Counted from the stretch's first letter, positions 26,133 to 35,100 are shown. The stretch: 56,641 nt of DNA from Pseudomonas sp. IPO3778 (GCF_013386825.1 NZ_JACARC010000061.1:1-56641); one strand, 5' to 3'. The notes: generated by a model from the letters alone, not told the origin. Numbers and translations are program-made.

Positions 26133-27055
26133 TTAACGCCCAGCGCCTGCTCGAGAAACAACGCCGCATTCTCCAGCGCCTGCATGGCCTCGGGCAAAAT
26201 CGCCGCAAACAGATGCCAGACATGGAACATCCCGGGCCAAACCTCCAGCGACACCCGCACCCGGTTTTCCCCCAGGTGGGTGGCCAGGCGCATGGCATCG
26301 CTGAGCATCACTTCGTTCTCGCCGATCTGCACCAGGATCGGCGGCAGCCCCCGGACATCCGCAAACACCGGCGACGCATCGGGATCATTCGGCAGTGCAC
26401 GCTGGAGAAACGCCTTCGCCAGCAGCGTCAGCCCTGCGCGGGAGGCTTGGGGGTCCAGGCCGTCACGGTTGTCGATGGACGCGCCGGTGTGTTCCAGGTT
26501 GGCCCACGGCGATAAAGCGGCGCCCCCGGCGGGCAGAGGCAAGCCTGCGTTGCGGGCCTTGACCATCACCGACACCACCATCGCGCCGCCGGCCGAGTCG
26601 CCCGAGAACACGATGGACCGGGGATCGTTACCCTGCTCGAGCAACCAGCGATAGGCCTGCAAGGTGTCATCGATGGGCACCGGAAACGGATGCTCGGGCG
26701 CCAGGCGGTAATCGGGCAGGTAGACCTTTGCCCCCAACAGTTTGGCAAAGTGGCCGGCAAGGCCCAGATAGCCCCGCGGGCTGCCGCCCACATAACCTCC
26801 GCCGTGGATGTACAGCAGCACCCGATCGCCCTTGAGCGCATCCGGCACCACCAGCATGCCCGGCACACCGCCCATATCCACCTCATGAACACTGACCCTG
26901 GCGGGAATCGGATGGGCGCACAGCACCTGCTCGTACGCCTTGCGCTGGTCATCGAGGGTCAGGGTGGTTGGCTGGCCGGCGAGAAACGGCCCGAAGTCAG
27001 CGGCGGATGCAACCCAGGCGTCGAGACGGGCCTGGACAAGGGAAGTGAATGCCAT
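26126..27055 (-). CDS. Alpha/beta hydrolase, HSL-type esterase
   Basis: A hormone-sensitive-lipase-family carboxylesterase of 309 residues from the ATG at 27055 (GAGG eight bases upstream); five codons earlier is another ATG without a ribosome site. The oxyanion-hole motif HGGGYVGG is at about 90 and the nucleophile elbow GDSAGG at about 155. The catalytic His is in GMFHVWH near the end. The acid residue region reads GENEVMLSD, where many relatives have GxxDxLxD, so the acid is probably the later Asp. The substrate is unknown. It lies upstream of the SDR-TetR pair on the same strand but is separated by the operator region. Confidence 0.88.
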   Translation of the reverse strand: MAFTSLVQARLDAWVASAADFGPFLAGQPTTLTLDDQRKAYEQVLCAHPIPARVSVHEVDMGGVPGMLVVPDALKGDRVLLYIHGGGYVGGSPRGYLGLAGHFAKLLGAKVYLPDYRLAPEHPFPVPIDDTLQAYRWLLEQGNDPRSIVFSGDSAGGAMVVSVMVKARNAGLPLPAGGAALSPWANLEHTGASIDNRDGLDPQASRAGLTLLAKAFLQRALPNDPDASPVFADVRGLPPILVQIGENEVMLSDAMRLATHLGENRVRVSLEVWPGMFHVWHLFAAILPEAMQALENAALFLEQALGVKD

Positions 27056-27161
27056 GGGGAGGAACCTCATACAGTGATCCCGCTACCGGGATTAGCGATT
27101 GAGGCTCCAGTTTATGGGTTCCATTGGCGAACGAATTTCACCACTGAGGCGCCTGCCGGGA

Positions 27162-27530
27162 TCAGCTGCCGCTGTCAGTCCGGCGACTGCTCACCTCGGC
27201 CGGCACATCATCCCCGGCCATGCGCTTGCGGAACAACGCAGTCCTGGCCAGCAGCAACGTGGTCACCGGCACCGTGATCGACAGCAGGATCGGAATCAAC
27301 CAACCGTGCAACACCGGCCCGGACTTGAGCACCGAGAAGTACACAATCGACGCCAGCGCCACACACCAGGCGCCCAGGGTCGAGGCCAGTGCAGGTGGGT
27401 GCATGCGTTGGAAGAAGTCCTTCATCCGCAACAAGCCGATCGCTCCGATCAGCGCAAACACGCTGCTCGTCACCAGCAATACGGCGACGATCACTTCAAC
27501 CCACAGCGGCAAAACGTCCATATTGATCAT
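27162..27530 (-). CDS. mrpG: Na+/H+ antiporter subunit G
   Basis: Small membrane subunit of the Mrp/Sha/Pha multisubunit cation-proton antiporter; 122 residues with three transmembrane helices (about 8-30, 45-65, 72-95). The family motif is ALIGAIGLLRMKDFFQRMHPPALASTLG. It is the last gene of the operon and its start overlaps mrpF by four bases. The tail is hydrophilic and charged. Like the other subunits it is needed for assembly of the complex in the inner membrane. Confidence 0.92.
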   Translation of the reverse strand: MINMDVLPLWVEVIVAVLLVTSSVFALIGAIGLLRMKDFFQRMHPPALASTLGAWCVALASIVYFSVLKSGPVLHGWLIPILLSITVPVTTLLLARTALFRKRMAGDDVPAEVSSRRTDSGS

Positions 27531-27805
27531 TCGATCACCTCCCCACGCAGCAGGAATTTCGCCAGGGCAAACGACCCCACAAAGCCAAACAGCGCGATCA
27601 GCAGCGCCGCTTCAAAATAGGTGTCACTGGCATACCGAATGCCCAGCACCAGCATCATCAGCATCGCCAGGATGTACAGGTAATCCAGGGCCAGAACCCG
27701 GTCCTGGGCCGACGGGCCTTTGAACAGGCGAACCAGCGTCAGCACCATGGCCAGGGAGAACAGGAACAGGCTGAACAGGATCGCATTGGAGAGCAGGGCG
27801 CTCAT
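27527..27805 (-). CDS. mrpF: Na+/H+ antiporter subunit F
   Basis: A 92-residue subunit with three membrane helices. The conserved stretch LVRLFKGPSAQDRVLALDYLYILAMLMMLVLGIRY holds the acidic residue in the second helix that is typical of MrpF. It overlaps mrpE and mrpG by four bases each, so translation of the operon is tightly coupled. Confidence 0.93.
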   Translation of the reverse strand: MSALLSNAILFSLFLFSLAMVLTLVRLFKGPSAQDRVLALDYLYILAMLMMLVLGIRYASDTYFEAALLIALFGFVGSFALAKFLLRGEVIE

Positions 27806-28290
27806 TCGAAGATCTCCATCAGGGGCCGTTCGTAGGCGTGTTTGAAATGCTCGATAAACTGCGCTTCGTCATCCAGGTCGAACACGTGGATCAGCAGGAT
27901 GCTGCGGTCCAGGGCCAGTTCCGACCACACGGTGCCGGGCGTCACGCTGGTGATCATCGACAGCACGGCCAGGCCGTTGGCGTCTCGCAGGTCCAGGGGG
28001 ATTTTGATAAAGCGCGAGCGCGGTGGCCGCGAGCCGCAAACCAGGATGCCCCAGGCCACGGCGAGGTTGGAGACGATCACGTCGCGGCCCACCAGGAAGA
28101 ACAGGCGGATGATCACACCCGGGCGGCGGATGCGGATCGGCAGCGGGCGCAGCGGCGCCATCATCAGCGGTGCCGCAACACCGAGGATCGCGCCGAGCAG
28201 CAGGTTGCCGGGGCTGACGGACAGGTTCAGCACCAGCCACAACAACCACAACGCCAATGACAGCCACGGGGCAGGGAACAGGCGTTTCAT
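27802..28290 (-). CDS. mrpE: Na+/H+ antiporter subunit E
   Basis: A 162-residue subunit. Two N-terminal membrane helices (about 8-45) and a third (about 60-80, IIRLFFLVGRDVIVSNLAVAWGIL) precede a soluble C-terminal part with SMITSVTPGTVWSELALDRSILLIHVFDLDDE, the MrpE signature. It overlaps mrpD and mrpF by four bases. Confidence 0.93.
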   Translation of the reverse strand: MKRLFPAPWLSLALWLLWLVLNLSVSPGNLLLGAILGVAAPLMMAPLRPLPIRIRRPGVIIRLFFLVGRDVIVSNLAVAWGILVCGSRPPRSRFIKIPLDLRDANGLAVLSMITSVTPGTVWSELALDRSILLIHVFDLDDEAQFIEHFKHAYERPLMEIFE

Positions 28291-29969
28291 GGCTGTACCT
28301 CCAGCGCGGCGGCCTTGGCTTCAGGGCTTGGCACCGGGCGCGTCGCCATGACCGCCATCACGTAGTGTTCCGGGTTGTTCAGGCTTTCGGCGGCGGCCTG
28401 GGTGTAGCGCATCAGCGGTTCGGCCTTGAAGGTCAGGGCGATGCTCAGGCCCAGCAGGAAGAAGATCGGCACGCATTCAAAGCGGCGCAGCAGCGGCGAC
28501 GGGCGTTCTTCCGGGGTCCAGAAACGCTGGATACCCAGGCGGGCAAACGCGATCAGCGAGGCCAGGCCGGAGAAGATCAACAGCGCCACCAAACCCCACG
28601 CCGCCGGGCGCACCGGCTCGTCGATGGCATTGCCCAGGCCCATTGGGTTGATCAAGGCGCTGAGCAGGCTGAGCTTGCCGATAAACCCGGACAGCGGCGG
28701 CATGCCGATGATCAGCAGGGCGCAGGCGATAAAGCTCAGGCCGAGGAAGGCGACGGTCCAGGGAATCACCTGGCCGACCACGGCTTTCTGTTCGTCATCG
28801 AGGTTGGTGCCGGGCGGTGGGTGCAGGGATTCCATGGCCCTGGGCAGGGCTTCGATTTCATCGTCCAGGGGCACGTCGTTGGCCGAGCGCGAACGTTCGA
28901 TCAACTCGGCCAGCAGGAACAGCGCGCTCAACGTCAGGGTGGAACTGACCAGATAAAACAGCGCCCCGGCGGTCAGGCTCGGCTGGGCAAACCCCACCGC
29001 CGACAGCAGGATCCCGGCCGACACCAGAATGCTCAGGCTGGCCATGCGTTCCAGGCGCTGCGCGGCGATCATTGCCAGCGCGGCACAGACGATGGTGGCC
29101 ATGCCGCCGTAGATCAGCCAATCGCCACCGAACAGCGCCGAGGCGCCGGCCTGCCCGGAGAACAGCAGTGTCCACAGGCGCAGCACGGTGTACACGCCGA
29201 CCTTGGTCATGATCGCAAACATCGCCGCTACCGGCGCACTGGCCGAGGAGTAGGCGGGCGCCAGCCAGAAGTTCAGCGGCCACATGCCGGCCTTGGCCAG
29301 GAACGCGACGGCAAGGATGCCCGCACCGGCGTGCAACAGGCCGCGATCGGCTTCCGGCACCAGGGGGATTTTCAGCGCCAGGTCGGCAAAGTTCAGGGTG
29401 CCGGTGACACCGTAGACCAACGCTGCGCCAATCAGGAACAGCGACGAGGCCAGCAGGTTGATCGAGATGTAATGCAGCCCCGACGACACCCGCGCCCGGC
29501 CGGAGCCATGCAGCATCAGGCCGTAGGACGCCGCCAGCAGCACCTCGAAAAACACGAACAGGTTGAACAGGTCGGCGGTCAGGAAGGCGCCATACAGGCC
29601 CATCAACTGAATCTGGAACAGCGCATGGAAACTGGTGCCGGCACGGTCCCAGCGCGCCATGGCGAACAGCAGGGCGCTGACGCCGATGATCCCGGTGAGC
29701 ACCAGCATCATGGCCGACAGTTGGTCCACCACCAGCACGATGCCGAACGGCACTTGCCAGTTGCCCGGCAGGTACACGCCGATGGAGCCGGGGCCGCCTT
29801 TTTGCGTCCAGTACAGCAACAACACGGCGATGCCCAGGCCCACCATGCTGGAGAACAGGTTGATCCGGGCCTTGAGCGGGCGGTGTTTCTCGCCGAGCAT
29901 CAGCATCAGCGCGGCGGTCAGCAACGGCAGCAGGATCGGCGCGATGATCAGTTGATTCATCCAGGTCAT
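28287..29969 (-). CDS. mrpD: Na+/H+ antiporter subunit D
   Basis: A 560-residue homologue of complex I subunits NuoM/NuoN with about 14 membrane helices. The proton-conducting core motif GLYGAFLTADLFNLFVFFEVLLAASYGLMLHG is present, as is the lysine-containing FLAKAGMWPLNFWLAPAYSSASAPVAAMFAIMTKVG. It is longer than many MrpD proteins because of a charged cytoplasmic loop (about 350-395). It overlaps mrpC and mrpE by four bases. Confidence 0.94.
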   Translation of the reverse strand: MTWMNQLIIAPILLPLLTAALMLMLGEKHRPLKARINLFSSMVGLGIAVLLLYWTQKGGPGSIGVYLPGNWQVPFGIVLVVDQLSAMMLVLTGIIGVSALLFAMARWDRAGTSFHALFQIQLMGLYGAFLTADLFNLFVFFEVLLAASYGLMLHGSGRARVSSGLHYISINLLASSLFLIGAALVYGVTGTLNFADLALKIPLVPEADRGLLHAGAGILAVAFLAKAGMWPLNFWLAPAYSSASAPVAAMFAIMTKVGVYTVLRLWTLLFSGQAGASALFGGDWLIYGGMATIVCAALAMIAAQRLERMASLSILVSAGILLSAVGFAQPSLTAGALFYLVSSTLTLSALFLLAELIERSRSANDVPLDDEIEALPRAMESLHPPPGTNLDDEQKAVVGQVIPWTVAFLGLSFIACALLIIGMPPLSGFIGKLSLLSALINPMGLGNAIDEPVRPAAWGLVALLIFSGLASLIAFARLGIQRFWTPEERPSPLLRRFECVPIFFLLGLSIALTFKAEPLMRYTQAAAESLNNPEHYVMAVMATRPVPSPEAKAAALEVQP

Positions 29970-30310
29970 TCCTTGGGCTCCCGGCCGTCCACATGGTCAG
30001 TGCCGGTCAGGCCCCGGGACGCCAGCAGCACCACCAGGAACAACGCGGTCATGGCGAAGCTGATCACGATCGCTGTCAGCACCAGGGCCTGGGGCAGCGG
30101 GTCGGTGTAGTTGAGCAGGTCTTGCGGCACGCCGTCCTTGATGATCGGTTCCTTGCCGATAAACAGGCTGCCCATGCTGAAGATGAACAGGTTGACCCCG
30201 TAGGACAGCAGGCACAGGCCCATCACCACCTGGAAGGTTCGTGGCCGCAGGATCAGCCAGACGCCGGAGGCCGCCAGGACCCCAATGGCAATTGCGATGA
30301 CTTCTTCCAT
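29966..30310 (-). CDS. mrpC: Na+/H+ antiporter subunit C
   Basis: A 114-residue NuoK homologue with three membrane helices (about 4-22, 28-50, 70-95). The segment VVMGLCLLSYGVNLFIFSMGSL and the later DPLPQALVLTAIVISFAMTALFLVVLL are diagnostic. Its start shares one base with the mrpA stop (TGATG), and its end overlaps mrpD by four bases. Confidence 0.94.
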   Translation of the reverse strand: MEEVIAIAIGVLAASGVWLILRPRTFQVVMGLCLLSYGVNLFIFSMGSLFIGKEPIIKDGVPQDLLNYTDPLPQALVLTAIVISFAMTALFLVVLLASRGLTGTDHVDGREPKE

Positions 30311-33231
30311 CAGGCGGCTCCTCCTTGGCTCGCAACGGCTTTCGCCTGGTTGCTGGGTTTATGGGCACGCACCGATTGGTGGCCCAGGGCGGTGAGCATC
30401 AGCAAGGTCGAGCCGACCACCATGGCGTACACGCCGACGTCGAAGAACAGCGCGCTGGCGATATGGATGTCCCCCAGCACCGGCAGGCTGAAGTGCCAGG
30501 TGTGGGTGGTCAGGAACGGGTAGCCGGCGAGCAGGGCACCCAGCCCGGTCAGCGTTGCGGACAGCAAGCCGAAGCCCATCCAGCGCATCGGCCGCAGGCT
30601 CATCTGCGCCTCGACCCACTGGGTGCCGGCGACCATGTATTGCAGGATGAACGCCACCGACATCACCAGCCCGGCAACAAAACCGCCGCCCGGTTGGTTG
30701 TGGCCGCGCATGAACAGGTAGAACGACACCACCAGGGCAATCGGCAGCAGCAGGCGCACCAGCACCGCCGGCACCATCATAAAGCCCAGGGCGGTGTCGC
30801 TGGCCTGGCGTGGGTTGACCAGGTCGGTGGCCACATCGGGCGCCAACTGGCGCTGTTGCGCGGGCAGTTCCATGCTCTCTTTGGACGGGCGGAAGCGGCG
30901 CAGCAGGGCGTAGACGGTCAACGCCACGGCGCCGAGCACGGTGATTTCACCCAGGGTGTCGAAGCCCCGGAAGTCCACCAGCATCACGTTCACCACATTG
31001 CTCCCGCCGCCTTCGGGCAAGGCGCGGCTGAGGTAGAACGAGGAGATATCGTTGGGCGTCTGGCGGGTCAGCATCGCGTAGGAGAGCAGTGCCATGCCGC
31101 CCCCCACAACGGTGGACAACAGGAAGTCCCGCAGGCGGCGGATGCGTGCCTTGCGCAGCGAGCTGGGCAGTGGCGAGACTTCTTCGATCCGTCGCGGCAG
31201 CCAGCGCAGGCCCAGCAGGATCAGCACGGTGGTGACCACTTCGACCACCAGTTGGGTCAGCGCCAGGTCCGGCGCGGAGAACCAGACGAAGGTCACGCAC
31301 GTCACCATGCCACACACGCTGACCATGGTCAGGGCCGCCAGCCGGTGGTACTTGGCTTGCCAGGCGGCGCCCAGGGCACAGGCAATCGCCAGCAGCCACA
31401 GGGTGACGAACACGATGGACCCCGGGATCTTCGGCCGGTCGCCCCAGGTGATGCCGCTGTTGAGCATCGGGATCAACCCGGCGATCACCGCCGCCAGCAC
31501 CAGCAGGAACAGTTGGGTTTGCAGGCGCTTGGTGCTGATGCGTTTTTCGATCTTGCGCACCCCGCGCATCATCACCACCAGCGTGCGCTCGAACCCGCGC
31601 TTGCCGTTGAAGTAGCTGATGATCGGCGGGTATTTGAAGCGGCCCAGCTTGAGTTGCTTGCGCAGCAGCAGGTAGAGCACCACGCCACCGGACATGGCCA
31701 CCAGGCTCATGATCATCGGCGCGTTCCAGCCGTGCCAGATGGCGAGGCTGTATTCCGGCAATACGCCGCCGACCACCGGCAGGGCCGCTGCCGCGAGGAT
31801 CGAACCGACCACCTGGGCCGGGAAAATCCCCACCAGCAGGCAGGTAAACACCAGCAACTCCACCGGTGCACGCATCCAGCGTGGCGGCTCGTGCGGGGTG
31901 TGGGGCAGGTTGGTCGCGGTGGGGCCGAAGAACACGTCCACGGTAAACCGAAGGGCATAGGCCACGCTGAAGGTACCGGCGATGGTCGCGATCACCGGCA
32001 GGGCGATTTCGACCCAGGCGGTAGAGGAGATGAACACGGTCTCGGCGAAGAACATTTCCTTGGACAGGAAGCCATTGAGCAGCGGCACGCCGGCCATGGA
32101 CGCACTGGCGACCATCGCCAGGGTGGCGGTAAACGGAATCAGCTTCACCAGGCCGCTGAGCTTGCGGATATCACGGGTGCCGCTTTCGTGGTCGATGATC
32201 CCCGCCGCCATGAACAGCGAGGCCTTGAAGGTGGCGTGGTTGAGGATATGGAACACCGCCGCGACGGCGGCCAGCGGGCTGTTGAGGCCCAGCAACAAGG
32301 TGATCAGCCCGAGGTGGCTGATGGTGGAGTAGGCCAGCAGGCCCTTGAGATCGTTCTGGAACATGGCGCAATAAGCGCCGAGCAGCAGGGTAATGGCGCC
32401 GGCACCGCCGACAATCCAGAACCACTCTTCGCTGCCGGACAGCGACGGCCACAGGCGGGCCAGCAGGAACACGCCGGCCTTCACCATCGTCGCCGAATGC
32501 AGGTAGGCCGAGACCGGCGTGGGTGCCGCCATGGCGTGAGGCAGCCAGAAGTGGAAGGGGAATTGCGCGCTTTTGCTCAGGGCGCCGATCAGCACCAGGG
32601 CGAGCATGATCGGGTACAGCGAGTGGGCACGGATCTGATCACCGGCCGCCAGGACCTGGTCCAGGTCGTAGCTGCCGACGATATGCCCGAGCAGCATCAC
32701 CCCGGCCAGCAGGCACAAACCGCCTGCGCCGGTGACCATCAGCGCCATATAGGCGCCACGCCGGGCATCGGCGCGGTGGTGCCAATAGCCGATCAACAGG
32801 AAGGAGAACAGGCTGGTGAGCTCCCAGAAAAACACGATCTGGATCAGGTTGCCGGAGATCACCAGGCCCAGCATGGCGCCCATAAAGGCCAGGAAAAACG
32901 CGAAGAAGCGCGGCACCGGGTCTTCCGGCGACATGTAATAACGGGCGTACAGCGCCACCAGGGTCCCGATGCCCAGCACCAGCATCGAGAACAACCAGGC
33001 AAAACCGTCCATGCGCAATACGAAGTTCAGCCCGAGGCTGGGCAACCACATGAATTCTTCACGTATCACGCCACCGTGGGCGATCTGGGGGTAGAGCAGG
33101 GCGACTTGAACCGTCCCCACCAGGGCGACAAGGCCGGCCAACAGGGACTCTGTGTTGCGTGCGTTGTGCGGCAGCAAGGCCGCGAGACAGCTGCCGATAA
33201 AAGGCAGAAGCAGTAGAACTATCAGGGACAT
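30310..33231 (-). CDS. mrpA: Na+/H+ antiporter fused subunits A and B
   Basis: A 973-residue membrane protein. The N-terminal about 500 residues are NuoL-like, with the lysine-bearing SKSAQFPFHFWLPHAMAAPTPVSAYLHSATMVKAG. A further A-specific helical part follows (about 560-760). The MrpB domain closes the protein (about 830-950; PIALVVSFYLFMRGHNQPGGGFVAGLVMSVAFILQYMVAGT). A+B fusion is normal for the six-gene Pseudomonas/Rhizobium Pha/Sha type, which exchanges Na+ or K+ for H+ and supports salt and alkaline-pH tolerance. It is the first gene of mrpACDEFG. A paired inverted repeat lies 56 bases upstream of the start. Confidence 0.95.
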   Translation of the reverse strand: MSLIVLLLLPFIGSCLAALLPHNARNTESLLAGLVALVGTVQVALLYPQIAHGGVIREEFMWLPSLGLNFVLRMDGFAWLFSMLVLGIGTLVALYARYYMSPEDPVPRFFAFFLAFMGAMLGLVISGNLIQIVFFWELTSLFSFLLIGYWHHRADARRGAYMALMVTGAGGLCLLAGVMLLGHIVGSYDLDQVLAAGDQIRAHSLYPIMLALVLIGALSKSAQFPFHFWLPHAMAAPTPVSAYLHSATMVKAGVFLLARLWPSLSGSEEWFWIVGGAGAITLLLGAYCAMFQNDLKGLLAYSTISHLGLITLLLGLNSPLAAVAAVFHILNHATFKASLFMAAGIIDHESGTRDIRKLSGLVKLIPFTATLAMVASASMAGVPLLNGFLSKEMFFAETVFISSTAWVEIALPVIATIAGTFSVAYALRFTVDVFFGPTATNLPHTPHEPPRWMRAPVELLVFTCLLVGIFPAQVVGSILAAAALPVVGGVLPEYSLAIWHGWNAPMIMSLVAMSGGVVLYLLLRKQLKLGRFKYPPIISYFNGKRGFERTLVVMMRGVRKIEKRISTKRLQTQLFLLVLAAVIAGLIPMLNSGITWGDRPKIPGSIVFVTLWLLAIACALGAAWQAKYHRLAALTMVSVCGMVTCVTFVWFSAPDLALTQLVVEVVTTVLILLGLRWLPRRIEEVSPLPSSLRKARIRRLRDFLLSTVVGGGMALLSYAMLTRQTPNDISSFYLSRALPEGGGSNVVNVMLVDFRGFDTLGEITVLGAVALTVYALLRRFRPSKESMELPAQQRQLAPDVATDLVNPRQASDTALGFMMVPAVLVRLLLPIALVVSFYLFMRGHNQPGGGFVAGLVMSVAFILQYMVAGTQWVEAQMSLRPMRWMGFGLLSATLTGLGALLAGYPFLTTHTWHFSLPVLGDIHIASALFFDVGVYAMVVGSTLLMLTALGHQSVRAHKPSNQAKAVASQGGAA

Positions 33232-33286
33232 AGGCTTCTAATCTGCGGGAGTTTGGGATGCATCATACGTGCCGGATTCTTGATCA

Positions 33287-33341
33287 CCAAACGGCAAGAT
33301 GTGGCAGGATCCTACAAGGTAGGCTGAAAAAGGCCGTTTGG
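33287..33341. promoter_or_regulatory. Nested inverted repeat between the DMT gene and mrpA
   Basis: The outer arms CCAAACGGC (33287-33295) and GCCGTTTGG (33333-33341) enclose a second hairpin CCTAC-AAG-GTAGG (33311-33323). On the minus strand it follows the DMT transporter stop and precedes mrpA. It could be a structured mrp leader, a terminator of the DMT gene (a T-run sits inside the loop rather than after it), or an operator. Confidence 0.4.
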
Positions 33342-33369
33342 CATTGTTTCAGTGGCTCGTCAGTAAACC

Positions 33370-34290
33370 CTAGCCTTGGGTTTCCTGTTCCAACGCCTCC
33401 CGCGCCTCAAGCGCCTTCTGCCCCCGGGTCTTCATCTCACTGACAATCACCGCCGCCACAATCAACACCGCCCCCACCATGGCAATCGGCGGGAAGCGTT
33501 CCCCGGCAATCCGCCCGACCACACCGGCCCACACCGGCTCACCGGCATAAATCAGCGTGGCCCGCGTTGGCGAGACGCTTTTCTGCGCCCAGTTCATCGC
33601 CACCTGAATCACCGCGCTGGTGAGCCCCAGGCCCACCGCACTGAACAGCAGCAACCAGGAAAACCCCGGCAACGTCTCGCCCATCGGCACCACCATCAGG
33701 AACGACAGCACCGACGCCGTCGCCAGTTGCACCACCGTCACCCGGCGCACATCCACCTGCCCGGCAAACGCGCTGATCAGGATGATCTCGGCCGCAATCG
33801 CAATCGCACCGATCAACGTGGCGATTTCACCGGGGCTGAAATTCAGTGAGGCACCGGCCGGGCCGGTCAGCAGCATGAGCCCGGTAAACGCCAGCATGAT
33901 GCCGATACTGGGCATCAACCCCGGGCGCCGTCCCAGCACCAGCCATTGCAGCAGCGGCACGAACGGCACATACAGGGCGGTAATAAACGCCGACTGGCTG
34001 CTCAGGATCGTCTGCAAGCCGATGGTCTGCAGACCGTAGCCAAACATGATCGCCACACCGATAAAGCACCCGGCTTTCAATTCAAACAGGGTCAGGCCCC
34101 GCAGGCTGCGCAATGAAAACGCGCCGACGATGACCGCCGCCGCCGCAAACCGCAGGCCCACAAAAAACATCGGGCCGCTGACGGCCATGGCGTGCTGCAC
34201 CAGTAAAAAGGTGCCGCCCCAAATCATGGTGATCACCACTAATACACATTCGGCTTTGCTGAAACGGGAAAACAACGGGGAGGTGGTCAT
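33370..34290 (-). CDS. EamA-family (DMT) transporter
   Basis: A drug/metabolite-type exporter of 306 residues with ten membrane helices in two EamA repeats (about 15-145 and 155-290). Marks include VVITMIWGGTFLLVQHA, QSAFITALYVPFVPLLQWLVLGRRP, and NWAQKSVSPTRATLIYAGEPVWAGVVGRIAGE in the second repeat. The substrate is unknown; amino acids or related metabolites are common. The ATG at 34290 was preferred over a GTG at 34308. It is divergent from an XRE-cupin regulator that probably controls it. The C-terminal tail is charged. Confidence 0.9.
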   Translation of the reverse strand: MTTSPLFSRFSKAECVLVVITMIWGGTFLLVQHAMAVSGPMFFVGLRFAAAAVIVGAFSLRSLRGLTLFELKAGCFIGVAIMFGYGLQTIGLQTILSSQSAFITALYVPFVPLLQWLVLGRRPGLMPSIGIMLAFTGLMLLTGPAGASLNFSPGEIATLIGAIAIAAEIILISAFAGQVDVRRVTVVQLATASVLSFLMVVPMGETLPGFSWLLLFSAVGLGLTSAVIQVAMNWAQKSVSPTRATLIYAGEPVWAGVVGRIAGERFPPIAMVGAVLIVAAVIVSEMKTRGQKALEAREALEQETQG

Positions 34291-34350
34291 GGCGGCTCGG
34301 TCTTGCACAGGAGGGGCGCGGACCGCACAATGCGCCGCAAGCTGGGCAGT

Positions 34351-34389
34351 ATACTGCGCAACCCCACCCTGTGAGCAATATAGTGCACA
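34351..34389. promoter_or_regulatory. Candidate operator repeats of the XRE-cupin regulator
   Basis: ATACTGCGCA (34351-34360) and ATAGTGCACA (34380-34389) are direct repeats matching at 8 of 10 bases in the divergent spacer. GTGCAC half-sites are plausible for XRE-cupin regulators. The second overlaps the first codons of the regulator gene. Confidence 0.35.
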
Positions 34390-34946
34390 AAGAAAATCCG
34401 CAACGGGCTTCGGTCCTGCAACACGTCAGCCAGAACGTTCGACGCCTGCGCCATGCAGCCGAGTTGAGCCAGACGGCGCTGTCCGAAAAGTCCGGCGTGA
34501 GCCGGCGCATGCTGGTGGCGATCGAGGCGGGGGAGAAGAACGTCAGCCTGTCGACCCTCGACCGGGTAGCCGAGGCCCTGGGCGTGGCCTTCAGCGACCT
34601 GATCCAGGCCCCGGACGCCGGTGACCACAGCCGTATCAACGAACTGGCCTGGGCCGGTGAAATCCTCGGCAGCAAGGCCGTGCTGCTGGCCAAGGCTACC
34701 GCTCGCCGCGAGGTTGAACTGTGGGAGATGCGCCTGGAGCCCGGTGACCGCTACCTGCCCGAGCCAGACCCCGAGGGCTGGAGCGTGCAGCTGTTTGTGT
34801 TCGAAGGCGTGCTGACGCTGGTGCTGGATGGCGAGGAAAAACACGTCGCCACCGGTGAGTTCCTGATGTTCGCCAGCCGCCAGCTTCACGCCTATCGCAA
34901 TGACGGCGACGTGGCGGTGCGCTTTGTGCGCAACGTGGTGATCTAA
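34371..34946 (+). CDS. XRE-family regulator with C-terminal cupin domain
   Basis: A 191-residue transcription factor. An HTH_3 domain (about 18-75; VRRLRHAAELSQTALSEKSGVSRRMLVAIEAGEKNVSLSTLDRVAEALGV) is followed by a small cupin (about 120-190; WEMRLEPGDRYLPEPDPEGWSVQLFVFEGVLTLVLDGEE) that likely binds a small molecule. The start is uncertain: GTG at 34371 or GTG at 34383, neither with a ribosome site, so the mRNA may be leaderless. Divergence from the EamA exporter suggests that it controls that gene and itself. The stop is followed directly by the dyad at 34947. Confidence 0.88.
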   Translation: MSNIVHKENPQRASVLQHVSQNVRRLRHAAELSQTALSEKSGVSRRMLVAIEAGEKNVSLSTLDRVAEALGVAFSDLIQAPDAGDHSRINELAWAGEILGSKAVLLAKATARREVELWEMRLEPGDRYLPEPDPEGWSVQLFVFEGVLTLVLDGEEKHVATGEFLMFASRQLHAYRNDGDVAVRFVRNVVI

Positions 34947-34964
34947 CTGTTGGCAGCGCAACAG
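34947..34964. promoter_or_regulatory. CTGTTG-N6-CAACAG dyad, possible enhancer site for sfnB
   Basis: Perfect 6-base arms with a 6-base spacer lie about 85 bases upstream of the candidate sigma-54 promoter of sfnB. The position fits an upstream activator sequence for a sigma-54 activator such as SfnR, which would be encoded elsewhere. Confidence 0.45.
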
Positions 34965-35047
34965 TGGTTGGACACTTTGCTGTTTTGAACCGCCCACTGC
35001 ACGCCTGAACGGCCGGCAACCCACTGATTTTATTGATCATTGGATTC

Positions 35048-35063
35048 AGGCACGACTCCTGCA
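35048..35063 (+). promoter_or_regulatory. Candidate sigma-54 promoter of the sfnB operon
   Basis: AGGCACGACTCCTGCA keeps the GG and GC elements at the required spacing and matches TGGCACG-N4-TTGCA except at two positions. Transcription would start near 35074, 27 bases before the sfnB ATG. Sulfone and sulfonate genes of P. putida are known to be controlled by sigma-54 activators (SfnR). Confidence 0.6.
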
Positions 35064-35100
35064 ATTACTCCAGTATCTCTCTGGAGCCTGGAGTCGGCCC

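Noticed and set aside
28257..33216. Very long plus-strand open frames opposite mrpD and mrpA
   Set aside because: They are Gln/His/Arg-rich antisense readings of GC-rich membrane protein genes whose own frames have clear homology and coupled starts.
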